Source: Rubripirellula lacrimiformis (GTDB lineage: Bacteria > Planctomycetota > Planctomycetia > Pirellulales > Pirellulaceae). Taken from it: a stretch of DNA of 64,000 nt. Positions 48,401-55,162 of the stretch are shown piece by piece. The first letter of the stretch is position 1. The number at the start of each line of letters is the position of its first letter. The stretch is taken from positions 2,976,001 to 3,040,000 of the forward strand of contig NZ_CP036525.1 of assembly GCF_007741535.1 (NCBI RefSeq), written 5' to 3'. Made by a program: the position numbers and the translations under genes. The notes below the pieces were generated by a model. The model was not told the DNA's origin. It made no database searches and worked only from the letters and a program-made list of their open reading frames with translations.

Positions 48401-51400
48401 CCCGGCTTTCTTGTTGCTCAACGATACTCGTGGGCCGCTGTCGGCAGCCGACGAGAACACTGCCACCAGCCTGAATGACACCGGGCTTGCGGTGGCATCG
48501 GTCACCATGGTCGATGATTCGCAAGGAACCGTCGAACTGATCGGTGGCGAGATCATCTTCACGCCGGCCGCCAACATCTTTGGCGATGTCGTGTTCACCT
48601 ACTCGGCAACCGACCAAGGGATCAACGAGAATCTGGCCGGTGATCGCCCCGTGGGAACATTGACGTCGATCGATGGAACCGTCACGGTTTCGATCCAACC
48701 GGTCAACGATATCCCGGTCGCATTCGATCGTACGATCAACTACACCGAATCGGCCGATGCTGGTACCGGTGACGCATTCGTCTTTACTCGCGATCAATTG
48801 ATCCTTGGTTCGGCGGTTGAAACTCCCGCATTGCCTGGGCAATTCGACAGTGCACTGGTTGCTCCGTTCAATGAAACCGAACAGACCGCAAACCTTCAGG
48901 TCGTATCCTTCACGACCGTGGCTGGCACGGTCGATGCTTCGTCCTTGACCGGAATCGGTGCCGAAACTCTGACCTTGGCAAGCGAGCAAGGTGGCACTTA
49001 TGTGTTTGAGTTCACCGACGGCGTGTTCCAACGTGGTCTGTTGACCACTGCACCGGATTACAACCGAACGTCACCGTTCGCACCGGACGAACGTTTCTCG
49101 TTCGTGATCTCGGATGACGGAGCGACGACGGATCCACAGGGCAGTGGATCGTTCAACTTGGATCCGGCACGATCCGATGCCGATTCGCCTACGACGCGTG
49201 CAACAGCCACGCTCGTCTTCGATTCTGCGAACGACGCTCCGACCTTTACCATTCCATCGTCCAATGTGAACGTGTTGGAACGGGATGACAATTTGGGCAC
49301 GACCTTGGCAGGATTCGCAACCAGTATTTTGCCTGGCCCTGCGACCGCGACGGACGAAGCGGAACGACAAAGCGTCGTGTTCACCTTCCCGGCTGCACTG
49401 AACGGACCATCGACGGTACCCGCCGGCCTGTTCACTCAGTTGCCGACCTTGTCGCCCGACGGACACCTGACGGTCTACCCCGCACCCGACGCGATCGGAA
49501 CAGCCACATTCGTGGTCCAAGCCGACGACGTCGATTCGGTCACCGCTGGGTTCGTTTCGCGTCAAACCTTGGCGACCTTTACGGTCAATGTGCGACCGGT
49601 CAACGATGCTCCGCGTTTCGATGCGAACCTGAGCCCGCGTCAGGACACTCGGGATGCCGATGACGCCTACACGGTTGCCAACGTCGATAGCGACAATGAT
49701 GGCGTGATTGATGACGCCACCATCCAGTACGTGCTGCGAGAAGACAACACGCAAGCGATGGGCGTTGTTGCCGACTACTTCATTCCACTGCGGCGCGTGC
49801 CTGCGGTTGGCTACAGCCGCGTGGGTTTGTTAGATGTCTTCACCGCAGGACCTGACAATGAAGTTGCAAACCAAGAGGGCGGTTCCCAGACCATTGAATT
49901 CCTGCAAGCAGGGAATGATCCGGTTGCGGGTGGCTTGAATCGCACGACCGATCGCGGTGGTGTTTTGACACCGGTATTTGATGCTGGAGTTCTGATTGGA
50001 TTGAACTATCGTCCGCCGACTGACTTCAACTCGTCGTTCGCTGGTTTGGATTCGTTCACTTACACCGTCCGGGATGATAACCCGAGTGGTGGCGAAACCT
50101 ACGACCTGATCGCGGGCGGGTTGGTTCCAGATCGATTGACCAGCAGCAACCGAGTCGAACTGCTGCTGACACCTGTCAACGACCGTCCCGAGTTCGTTGC
50201 GGCGACCTTGGACATTTCGGTTCAGGAAGACACCCAACTGGTCACGTTCCAGAACTACGCCTCGAACATCAGTGCCGGTCCAGCAACGACGGCATTCGAC
50301 GAGGTCGATGTCAGCAATGGCCAGTTGGTCGAATTCACGGTGACGTCACTGGACTTCCCTCGGGAAGAGGCCGATGACTTCTTCAGCGTCTATCCGACCA
50401 TTGATGAACAAACCGGACTGTTGACCTTCCGATCGGCCGCCAATGTGTTCGGTGAATTCCGATTCGAAGTCGTGCTGAGCGACCAGAACCGCGACGGTAC
50501 GGTGTCCGACAATACGACCCGCGGCGACTTGATTTCGTCGGAACCGATCACGTTGACGATCAACGTGAACCCGGTCAATGATCCGCCGATCGTGGATCCA
50601 ACCTCGGCTCCGTTGTCGTTCACTATGTTGGAAGACGGACTGTTCGAAATCCTGGTCGAAGGTGACAGCACCAACCGGGGTCTGTTGGACCTGTATTTCC
50701 CTGGACCTAGCGTTGGTGCGACCGACGAATCCGCGGACATCGCACCTCAACCAGGCGGCAACCAGATTGTCTTGCTTGGATCGCCGGTTCCGACAACCAG
50801 TGCACAGGGCGGATCACTGCAATACGTCACCGATAACGGTGCACCACGATTGCTTTACCGGCCGCGTGCGAACTTCGTCGGATTTGACTCGTTCATCTAT
50901 ACGGTGATCGACAATGGTGTGACGGTCGATAGCAGCGGTACGGCACAAAGCGACCCGCGAATTGCTTCGAATACCGTCACGTTCGAAGTGCTGGCGGTCA
51001 ACGATGCTCCGCAGTTCAGCGGTGCTGGAAACGTCGGCAGCGACGAAGACGAAGGTCCTGTGTCGATCGCGAATTGGGCCACCAATGTTCAAGCCGGTCC
51101 ATCGACGGCTCTGGACGAATTGGGCCTGATGCAAGGATCGACTGCACCGCCTGCACAGGCATTGCAGTTCGTCTTTACGCCGATCGCCGCCGATACCGAC
51201 TTGTTCCTGTCGGGGCCGGTTGCTGTGATCGATCCGGTCACTGGAACGGCGACACTGCAGTACGAAACCAACCCGAATGCCAATGGCACCGCGGTCTTCG
51301 AAGTGGTTTTGGAAGACATGGGCCCACGCGATTCGGGCATCGGTGACGTCTTCCGCAGCACTCCGCCGCGAACCTTTGCCATCAATGTTGTTGCGGTCAA

Positions 51401-53159
51401 CGATCCACCATCCTTCACGCTGGTCCAAGACACGATCACGCGGCTAGAAGACAGTGGTCCGTACAGCGTTGTTCAGGCTGCCAACATCAGCCCTGGACCA
51501 GAAGACGAATTGATTCAAACCGTTTCGTTTGACGTCGAACCGCTAGCCGCCGAATACAGTGTTCTGTTTAGCGAGCAGCCAACGATTGATGCCAGCGGTG
51601 TCTTGCGGTTCACACCTGCGACAAACCTGAATACCGACAACATCAACGGGCCAGTCCCGGTTCGTGTGGTCGCTCGGGATTCAGCGGGTGCGGTGACCGA
51701 GGCCAAGACGTTCAGTATCGTCATCACGGAAGTCAACGACGCGCCGCGTGCTGTTTCCGATACGCAAGCTTCCGACGAAGATTCGGTTTTGACGATCTCG
51801 GTTGCCGACTTGTTGGCAAACGACATCGATCCTGATCTTCAATCCAACGCTGGCGAAAGTCTGATGTTGGTGATGCCTGCCGAATCGTTCTCGGTCAGCG
51901 GAGCCCGCGTGACCTACGATTCGATCGCGGGAACCATCACGTACGATCCGACCGATGCGATCGCACTCCAGTCGCTGGCACCACAACAGGATTTGGTGGA
52001 CTCGTTCGCCTATTCGTTGGTCGATGCCGCCGGCCTGATTAGCAATCAGACGACCGTTGCAATTACGGTCGATGGCATCAACGACGTTCCAATGTTGACG
52101 GCTGATTCGCCGACGTTGAATCCGGACGGACCAACCTTGATTTCCGTGTTGGATAACGATGTCGACATCGACGGTGTGATTGATGTCAGTTCGCTTCGGA
52201 TTGATCTGCAGCCAGCCTTCGGTTCGCTGTCGATTCAGCCCGACGGAACCCTGATCTATACGCCGTTCTCCAGCTTCGGCGAAGAAGACATCTTCCGTTA
52301 CTCGGTCGCTGACGACTTGGGCCAGCGAAGTGAAGTTGCGACGGTCACCATCTCGTCCAACGCTGCTCCGATCGCTGGCAATGATGCATCGGGAACCTTC
52401 CTGAACGAATCGATCATCATCGACGTTGTTGCCAACGATAGCGATCCAAACGGAAACCTTGATCTGGCCAGCATTTCGATCGTCAGCAATCCACGTCGCG
52501 GTGCAGCCGTCGCCTTGGATGACGGAACGATTCAGTACCTGCCGGCGGTTGGATTCGTTGGTCAGGATTCGTTCCAGTACCAGATCCTTGATGACGAAGG
52601 ACGGCCCAGCAACGTCGCCACCGTCAATGTTCAAGTTGTCGCCAGCCGTTTGCAAAACCCGTCTGAATTCAACGACGTCAACGATGACGGTTTCGTGACC
52701 GCCATCGACGCCCTGTTGGTGATCAACCGGTTGGCGCGTGACTCGGACGGTGACGGACGAATTCCGGTGATCAGTACCGATCGTGGTCCGAACTACTATG
52801 ACGTTTCGGGCGACCAATCGATTACTTCGCTGGACGCTTTGCGAGTGATCAATGAACTCAGCCGCATCAACACCCGCGTCAGTGGCGAGTTCGAATCGGT
52901 TGCGATGTCTCAGTCGATGGTCGGAATTGACGTGCTGAAGACGGATTCGGATCCGACCGTTCTGACTCAGGATTTGGGAATCGCCGATGAATTTGGATCG
53001 CTGGCTGATCAGCCAGCGACGAAGTTGATCGATGCATCGAATCCTGGTGACACAGCGGATTCGGATGTGATCGACTTGATCGCAGCGGAACGGGACGGCG
53101 AAGGTGATCGCGATGAGGTCACAGCGGTGTGGGACGCAGTCCTGACCGATTTGAACTGA
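33453..53159 (+). CDS. Giant modular surface protein 2, paralogue of the preceding gene
   Basis: A protein of about 6568 residues from ATG 33453; an in-frame TTG at 33426 is less likely. Clearly homologous to giant protein 1: both share MTFRFD/LTFRFD, a (H/N)HADIRYGGGS-type block, SINGLFVRV and DDIVVGFAERGE. Rough layout: basic N-terminus with ETLEKRELLA (23-32); M10-like scaffold without zinc ligands 372-516; PPC-like domains 550-676, 1563-1733 and 1810-1946; beta-helix-like blocks 713-1496 and 3283-3483; a beta-propeller-like stretch 2020-2373 not seen in protein 1; FEFD/AIN modules at 2653-3056, 3666-4080 and 4630-4863; GEVED 4121-4423; about eleven VNDAP cadherin-like repeats 4428-6400; dockerin-like pair 6402-6476; acidic tail ending AVWDAVLTDLN. 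Probably a surface or matrix adhesin. It may be co-transcribed with giant gene 1 across a 168-bp gap. Confidence 0.9.
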   Translation: MTKRRTPRRRSSSQTASRSLHHETLEKRELLAAEFGPRLISVATNSGEQFDLAGNNPLFESPREMTFRFDGGQEIDPATLSAFRFTASGGDGGFTEGNEIDIKPGFIGLGESSRIVVARFASALADDQYRVSIAGYDDTAIGLVGLRNTDGDLFQPTTTLDPFSPSQDILMNIEVGPKVVAIVPQPIDHTATPRVQQRDTVHVYFNDDPLGNPATPVIASTGNPSDPSVVRPEFYSLFFTSDTVETGDDGAVHHPVSVVYETALNRATLTFGADLSDFTTDGSGTFRLRVGSSQALPTTLPADNSDLTSDTGDTFADATDLGIAFGAGGDSSITLNGRIEATDGNTIRWPGLDSPGVRDDRRDAQVTGRADTIDGVNVYYYNFANLYGSDASGLPLENAITPAQQQRTREILDLYSQHLGVQFIETADQGLQIVTGDLRALVETATTGPGLPYQEFRVNDLDPTQGVLVLDAGENWFDGYGLSPDARPSWFVEGMRGIGSLLGIGNTFEQVPGVASGSNGALYDASLFPVGGSAADFNIEPDFLSTSDIVPGQALHRPEVRDADLYRFTVAKSGRISIEAFAERLVDTSILDSDLKLWKLNINTGKFDLVARNGDFYGDDSFIGVDVTPDAGGAAATYVLGITAAGNDDYNPNIAGSGGGGRSQGRYDLRISFQNDQSDTITDTNESRLDGDSDGQQGGDFNFWFRVAKTRDTAGVGEARTLFVSARDGFNSLSGGTVTAPLQTIAYALSQAQPGDIVRLLPDTGADGRIDTTFDNRAYEIGRASSGAILADGDILEVPKGVTVMIDAGAILKLRNAKISVGSESIDEDRSLAALQVLGAPTIVDRDGQVIDGTVDITSYREEARGGVLLGADTNLLTTIPTAGDWAGIEFRNDFDYSEGRAVWETEGIFLDYVSHADIRYGGGSVRSSDPSVTPLQMLESRPTLIYNSISHSREAAMSADPNSFAETNFAAPIYQQASLDRFGVNFTSDYDRVGPFIRGNTLLSNSINGLFVRVLTPAGGQTEPMTVSGRFDDADIVHTLSEVLVLQGEPGGPLLLEERPDVVSVTLSPTPGTNIGTLTNGDTLDYRLTLVTREGFESLATDATRTVDVTSSGAVTLSNLPAASDEYSGRRLYRLTSTGDYELVAALDRATSSYIDDGTTRGGLLSDAALAAGTGARLLPRTNARLSVDPGLVVKLESARIETTFGADFYAEGSDGNPVVFTSRRDDRFGAGGTFDTNNDGSAGLPAPGDWAGLVFRQGSTASIDFATISYAGGFSATSGNLAFFNPVEILQADVRIAHSTLSNNADGNDGGGFDIRDSIGFNGPATIFVRGAQPVLVDNTIIDNEGAAISINPDALNYLSIRDHGRGTGVVDLFAADGDNQGPLISANKLDNNSINGLFIRNESLTTESVWDDTDIVHVVEENVYAWNHHHRSGLRLKSDPNQSLVVKLQNGGSLQASKLRTDVSDAIGGTLQVIGQPGFPVILTGISDDSVGAGFTPGGVPQTDTDNAANPATVDWYGLVIQPGTNDRNVAFVTEAERSVGTSSSVNAIPGNAQILGSLAQNEKSSDENRRLGFNVRGSLSQNNDIDVYKFTANGGTEVFIDIDDTDFGLDTVVELIDINGNILALSNSSELESVVSTGPNGLVNNLGDGRVLPLFKTGQDVVENPNPLDAGMRVILPGNSSSANNEYFIRVRSSNLRPNDFPSRLTTSSLVGAGLSSGQYQLSIRLRETDEVAGSTIRLADIRYAFNAIDVPAAPSHSPLAGEHAEELAADGTDVNDGGTGFGGGEGTAQFANGDGDPLGPLSFSDRGTLRVSGVLGNQVLQSNPQFGLLSEQDIDVYRVDLFSNFQEPNIIGENRFVSTTFDIDYADQLGRANTSLAVYDAGGRLVLHSRDSNIADDQGRPTEGNDITNLSAGSAGTLDAYIGPVEMQVGTYYVVVSSSQMIPATLDQMFEANPVATDVRVLPIDSTRRLAEEGFDNVSLRVNSMFESTEFNQLNTAADLPTLTPIFDETSLVPYKLEDVRLFLTLDQGLSGNNQSTVVTLDPFTGKLERTLGQFAQPVGDLAMRRDGELYAYSLGPNSGNQTNGNTGNFLNISSVDGSSSGSGDDGLTLRTNNQANTSTAVDNNQQFLINAMAFVPSTNTSPEAGNNPSIPDGERAYALGNREDGNGFGNPEVPQGLRRNVLYSVVANTGAATNQGSTNGNLDRNFPNAVYSESLGPGSNKVELGIVDTGQFIDSPADPDGNFVDGGSITGMAIDPIQGSNFVYAVSDGGYVYTFQPSSRRTVDVDPLNAGSYSGVINATNHGLVAPDPQDFVSSANGFVQFSSLTLGPRITERAGTNGLGPYAQILFGVTEQGWIYTMEIEQATNRVIPSHILVNGRSSIPITNSSGSQLGVSPTGVAFSIREENLWHQTTDRNGDDHGLFVNPDQSRIRTNGGSSLYFGVEVSGNAAENTIEGGAANGVLNPGGAHGSLVSRPMDLQDYSAGDKPTLYFSYFLETEDGQDYDPPSNGINNQQVDAFRVFAAGDDGQWRLMTTNDTYRSFSNVPSSDEYDYVALNGGTPIQEAFDNTDQWRQARVDLSPLAGHKNVQLRFDFSTAGGMHSQFDLTGQLTEIQAPAGTDLVPGTGFSMFDDTFFGFTSFEFVRGAAVNVPDPTTIVEGQLLEFVDADGLSTTLRLTHGPQTLTTDISIAATDLAVDLALKISDRLQLLAPNLVAVANGSQVTASEARSLTATPTGFDRPTAEQTLPNGNVPIFYHEAMTNKEVRDSIRQSLANGLGNIDPVTGITTATIAQYPEYGTNRIRVFSHYLSNSDADGVGFSTYLPGDEFGAAASLSVSNSQVNARPGQNNNIEGVYLDDIVVGFAERGEVVYNAPVNRNFSVLPEQRTSTFDDTQVPEFPNEILVGSYTLEVRKSSDYGVPEDYDPIRLGLDEQFSLGRSFDTNDRLTDGVTLIAPSAVDLIDGDTFIISNGTNRVTFEFDSDNNVTSGRVRVPFTPVGVGAAFSVDSDESSVVATSIRDAINTAAVRNSIGVRAAGRDGSEVGPATGNRIDLFGSSIQVNPSSGRFLTVDLVDEETFYGRESARLLPSIDHDTQTVNDAIFYDTFARATVTDYVNGNTDTLVAVGKIGDSVGSLDGNVLDARSPQLDSDIVKIYLNAGDSIDVDLDTIGWNLGTSFESSLLEIYQDVNGVPTLVAVTNSLRADGENNDGASILGFQAPASSHYYVRVASTGFGGFPFFGEGLYGEYQLTVRPTGSVTRDVVMVDYHFGFGDTNTFRDQGQLLIESNFIRNFGNAGIRATFDPGTPTNVDDGGFTSTQLDRRPGAVTTLRNPNTDRLLPGAVITNNVIIADAGTGIIFSGEVAGAGDSPVPVPFGRIVNNTVVGNGSGNGIAVSGSASPTILNNIVTNFATGLNISANSASTVVGGNAFQGNGTNSTIAISSTNIVIPTGVQLFEDPTGGIYIPAAGSAVIDSSFSSLNDRSNFVNTVRQPVGIATSPIIAPLFDAYGIPRFDDPDANPGGVGSNVFIDRGAVDRANFLRPIANLVSPLDFIVTSGGSVDGGDIDPSESFVRLTEGNVEFFEIQLTDPAGPGPDARTITRESVLLTENGQRLIPDVDYTFGYSDNSRLIRLTPVAGLWRPDAVYEITLNNRTRIAYQAPSGEEITDGDQVIIGDTDGNRVVFEYESGFAVVVPQTTTLTIEGANNAFVDRETFTIDAPGGNSLTFEFNLVGSTTSGRVPVEIASASTLSQVRDAVLASFDLPAPGAPGQTVREFLNVDPVNVGTDTIQLGILAGHSVTSASPGLTVSDEVDGIADGQTFVYSTSSLSVTFEFDTDGTLSDSTNVAIPFSRTDSPSQIGDAIVAAVRAQPLGLNSAVSSEDGTVVLGGRLGDQVDVDSSSLVLEGSPGVTGSLSLMIPEGETPATLDGDTFTINSAGSNITFIYTLDPNLATSDRLVVLTSGDDVADIAAKSAAAIAEAFPGELFSSFIGDTIFVGEPSSLLSGATTTASGGSAGLVTGGVSGGAIAVNYLPTSPRTSIAATLQGAIAAAPLNVTTFAAGGGTILIANADTLEGTLGGGAAADVGTLTPAITNLSGNPVAETRTNDETRFTIIMPEVVFDLGDAPVSYDTLVADNGARHTIGPQGLPRLGRYIDSEADGQPIGQDDVPLSVTIAPASPGGQPVVFTVDPLSIPDTVLTTLDLMPTGGETLSINIAGTVRTFELVDLNSNPTGSNIPVTFSTAESLSEITTRLVTIIRGAVPQTDDGLLIEKNTDTSFVINAVDDEDGVLQGELIANGTTYSVFTQRGTDPTNVRPEDVLGFLNPQDPAGTNMDIQVFGAGLLHAWIDFDQNGQFEADEQVLANVPVSGDATVGAFNTVTVFTPNNAFHGNTWMRVRISESGNLLPTGVAIGGEVEDYQVQVIAVDLPAPDDDLYAIDEDASLDTLGQGLPSVSDGDIIPAPPQRFLPVQYIVGELPTNGTLVSLDSTTGHFVYQPNPDFNGTDTFTYRLSTQPNESASSIPLNAFATVTIAVAPVNDAPGVSDKPFKALEDLSLTITSSELLTDALADDDASYVPPTGGSGNVDNDALLNEVNQLASLQVVAVQGSGSTPITAANAASAAGSVVVTTAGLGLDLTVTSPTAGDVFSLAFAGKVSTFELVPVDGIAQDATIAVQLVDGDTTSTVATRLAEAIEAEFGTGVPGLTAAATGASIAVSFVPEAVTVGSSNAAVFGVSGVATGQQIDLLAAPTPTAAPTAANPSPAVGDTVTVTIAGQATTFEFVAAGATAATGNVAVPMMVFADPNSAAAIASATTLLGFAIGQELATSNVGVSASVDGLANPNRITLSASNVTAGKSFDTVRGSAIAVFDTAGALIEVRYLSGQDLNRDNPPPATPAWVDQFTYTIRDNGVSVDLVDNLYVYGTPLESAPATVSIDVAPQNDPPRLVSDVISVGPLGPDAANVTTAWETFGGATPTEDQSLTIDPAFLLLNDTRGPLSAADENTATSLNDTGLAVASVTMVDDSQGTVELIGGEIIFTPAANIFGDVVFTYSATDQGINENLAGDRPVGTLTSIDGTVTVSIQPVNDIPVAFDRTINYTESADAGTGDAFVFTRDQLILGSAVETPALPGQFDSALVAPFNETEQTANLQVVSFTTVAGTVDASSLTGIGAETLTLASEQGGTYVFEFTDGVFQRGLLTTAPDYNRTSPFAPDERFSFVISDDGATTDPQGSGSFNLDPARSDADSPTTRATATLVFDSANDAPTFTIPSSNVNVLERDDNLGTTLAGFATSILPGPATATDEAERQSVVFTFPAALNGPSTVPAGLFTQLPTLSPDGHLTVYPAPDAIGTATFVVQADDVDSVTAGFVSRQTLATFTVNVRPVNDAPRFDANLSPRQDTRDADDAYTVANVDSDNDGVIDDATIQYVLREDNTQAMGVVADYFIPLRRVPAVGYSRVGLLDVFTAGPDNEVANQEGGSQTIEFLQAGNDPVAGGLNRTTDRGGVLTPVFDAGVLIGLNYRPPTDFNSSFAGLDSFTYTVRDDNPSGGETYDLIAGGLVPDRLTSSNRVELLLTPVNDRPEFVAATLDISVQEDTQLVTFQNYASNISAGPATTAFDEVDVSNGQLVEFTVTSLDFPREEADDFFSVYPTIDEQTGLLTFRSAANVFGEFRFEVVLSDQNRDGTVSDNTTRGDLISSEPITLTINVNPVNDPPIVDPTSAPLSFTMLEDGLFEILVEGDSTNRGLLDLYFPGPSVGATDESADIAPQPGGNQIVLLGSPVPTTSAQGGSLQYVTDNGAPRLLYRPRANFVGFDSFIYTVIDNGVTVDSSGTAQSDPRIASNTVTFEVLAVNDAPQFSGAGNVGSDEDEGPVSIANWATNVQAGPSTALDELGLMQGSTAPPAQALQFVFTPIAADTDLFLSGPVAVIDPVTGTATLQYETNPNANGTAVFEVVLEDMGPRDSGIGDVFRSTPPRTFAINVVAVNDPPSFTLVQDTITRLEDSGPYSVVQAANISPGPEDELIQTVSFDVEPLAAEYSVLFSEQPTIDASGVLRFTPATNLNTDNINGPVPVRVVARDSAGAVTEAKTFSIVITEVNDAPRAVSDTQASDEDSVLTISVADLLANDIDPDLQSNAGESLMLVMPAESFSVSGARVTYDSIAGTITYDPTDAIALQSLAPQQDLVDSFAYSLVDAAGLISNQTTVAITVDGINDVPMLTADSPTLNPDGPTLISVLDNDVDIDGVIDVSSLRIDLQPAFGSLSIQPDGTLIYTPFSSFGEEDIFRYSVADDLGQRSEVATVTISSNAAPIAGNDASGTFLNESIIIDVVANDSDPNGNLDLASISIVSNPRRGAAVALDDGTIQYLPAVGFVGQDSFQYQILDDEGRPSNVATVNVQVVASRLQNPSEFNDVNDDGFVTAIDALLVINRLARDSDGDGRIPVISTDRGPNYYDVSGDQSITSLDALRVINELSRINTRVSGEFESVAMSQSMVGIDVLKTDSDPTVLTQDLGIADEFGSLADQPATKLIDASNPGDTADSDVIDLIAAERDGEGDRDEVTAVWDAVLTDLN

Positions 53160-53213
53160 ATTCGCCGCCAAAGCGACGCTCGACCGTCTTAAAACGCTCG
53201 TGAATCAACGATC

Positions 53214-53252
53214 AAGGACGGCACCTGGAAATCAGGTGCCGTCCTTTTTTTT
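53214..53252 (+). terminator. Rho-independent terminator after giant gene 2
   Basis: A perfect 14-bp stem (53214-53227 with 53233-53246, AAGGACGGCACCTG) with a 5-base loop is followed by an eight-T run at 53245-53252. It closes the giant-gene pair and separates it from flgK. Confidence 0.9.
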
Positions 53253-53445
53253 GTAGCTGTAGGACTTCGTCTGGCTGGATATTCGCAGCGTTGATTTCGC
53301 CTGTTGGATGCAGCCATCGATGATCGAGGCAAAATTTGTGGATTATCCGGGTCGTTCCAACCGATCTTTTCAGATGGCGGATTAGGTCTAGGGCGATCAG
53401 GCACATCACGGCAGCGATTCAGCTGTCCCAACACCGGAGGAAAAC

Positions 53446-55134
53446 ATGAGTCTGTTTGGCACGATTCAGCAATCCGCCGGCGCGTTGAATGCGGCTCAGA
53501 TCGGCCTACAGGTGGTTGGCAACAACATCGCCAATGCCAACACCCCCGGATACATTCGGCAACAACTAGAACAGTCTTCGTCCGTGGCGATCCGCGTCGG
53601 CGGGCTGCTGAAGGGATCGGGGGTCCGGCCCACTGGGATCACGCAGGTCATTGACCAGCAGTTGGCCGAGCGGATGTTCAATGCCAAGACCGACTTGGCA
53701 GGGGCCGAAGCGCTCCAAAAGGCCTATGGGCAACTGGAAGAGCTTAGCAACGACCTGAATAACGATGGTTTGAATCAACAGTTCACGCTATTCAACAACG
53801 CGCTGCACGAACTGTCGGCACAGCCCAATGATTCGTCGCTGCGTGACTTTGTCATCTTGCAGGCCGATACGCTTTCGTCCAGCATTCGCCAAAGTCGGGA
53901 TGATGCCCTGTCCCGCCGCGAACTTTGGAATGGCGACCTGGATCAGATCGCAACGGACATCAATCGATTGACCGAGCGGATTGCAAAGTTGAACCTGGAA
54001 ATCGCCACGATCGAAGGTGGCGGAATTCTAAATAGCGACGCCACCGGCCTGCGCGATCAACGGTATCGCGACCTGGAAGAACTATCGGAATACATGAACC
54101 TGAATATTCAGGAACAAGAAAGCGGTGCGGTTGCCGTGTTCGTCGGCGGTGACTACCTGATCAGCAATGGCATCGCCCGTGAAGTGAATGCGGTCTACAA
54201 CGAACAGCATGGTGGAAACGAAGTTCGGATCGTTGAAACCGATTCGCCGCTGCAAGCGAACCGCGGGATCTTGGGCGCGACCACGATCGCGATCGAAAGC
54301 GTGTTCGGCGACTACATCGACAATATCGACAGCATGGCTTCGGCGTTGATCCGCAGTGTCAACGAGGTCCATTCGCAAGGCCAAGGCCGCGAAGGTTACG
54401 ACAGTTTGCTTTCGACCGTGGTGTCTGACGTCGGCGTTCCGCTGAAGGATGCCAACTTGTCCTGGCTGCCGAAAAACGGCACGTTTGACATGAGCATCGT
54501 GGATCAAAGCGGCGAAGTGATCAGCGACCATCGAATTTCCGTGCGAATGCTCGGTCAGGTGACGGATTCGACCGTCAGCTCCATCGTCGCCGAAATCGAT
54601 GCGATCGACGGGGTGACCGCCAGCGTTACGCGTGAAGGCCGAATCGAGATCCTGTCAGACTCGCCCTCCGCGCAGTTTACGTTCGGAGAAGACACCAGCG
54701 GTTTTCTGGCGGCGGCCGGTGTGAACACCTTCTTTACCGGTCGAACTGGATTCGACATCGCGGTCAATCCAATCCTGCAGGAAAACGCCGATCTGCTAGC
54801 GGTCAGCAAGTCCGGCATCGGCGAAGACACCGACACATTGACCGACCTGGTTGGCATCATTGATCAGCCTTTGGAAAACCTGGGTGGACAATCCGTACGC
54901 CAAACCTATGAACGTTCGGTATCCGGCTTGGGCCAAAAGATCAGTCTGCAGAATAGTTCAACCGAAGGACTGCGGAACTTCTACGCGACGCTGCAGAGCC
55001 AGCACCTGGCGATCACGGGCGTCAACATTGACGAAGAATCGATCAAGATGATTTCGTATCAACGTGCCTTTCAAGCATCGTCACGGGTGATTTCAACCGC
55101 TAGTGAGATGCTGGAATTGTTGGTGTCCCTGTAA
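53446..55134 (+). CDS. flgK: Flagellar hook-associated protein 1
   Basis: FlgK forms the junction between hook and filament and is exported through the flagellar type III apparatus. A protein of 562 residues. The N-terminus MSLFGTIQQSAGALNAAQIGLQVVGNNIANANTPGYIRQ is the typical rod/hook family segment. The C-terminus contains GVNIDEESIKMISYQRAFQASSRVISTASEMLELLVSL, the classic FlgK ending. The middle is a variable filament-junction domain. GGAGG five bases before ATG is a strong ribosome site. No other flagellar gene lies in the window, so it is either the edge of a flagellar cluster or an isolated gene. It is convergent with the GspE-like gene, with 28 bp between. Confidence 0.95.
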   Translation: MSLFGTIQQSAGALNAAQIGLQVVGNNIANANTPGYIRQQLEQSSSVAIRVGGLLKGSGVRPTGITQVIDQQLAERMFNAKTDLAGAEALQKAYGQLEELSNDLNNDGLNQQFTLFNNALHELSAQPNDSSLRDFVILQADTLSSSIRQSRDDALSRRELWNGDLDQIATDINRLTERIAKLNLEIATIEGGGILNSDATGLRDQRYRDLEELSEYMNLNIQEQESGAVAVFVGGDYLISNGIAREVNAVYNEQHGGNEVRIVETDSPLQANRGILGATTIAIESVFGDYIDNIDSMASALIRSVNEVHSQGQGREGYDSLLSTVVSDVGVPLKDANLSWLPKNGTFDMSIVDQSGEVISDHRISVRMLGQVTDSTVSSIVAEIDAIDGVTASVTREGRIEILSDSPSAQFTFGEDTSGFLAAAGVNTFFTGRTGFDIAVNPILQENADLLAVSKSGIGEDTDTLTDLVGIIDQPLENLGGQSVRQTYERSVSGLGQKISLQNSSTEGLRNFYATLQSQHLAITGVNIDEESIKMISYQRAFQASSRVISTASEMLELLVSL

Positions 55135-55162
55135 TTGAATGGGGCGGTCACCAACCGTGGGA

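Noticed and set aside
53253-53445. Flagellar sigma-28 or sigma-54 promoter before flgK
   Set aside because: No convincing TAAA/GCCGATAA or GG/TGC pair could be placed in the interval.
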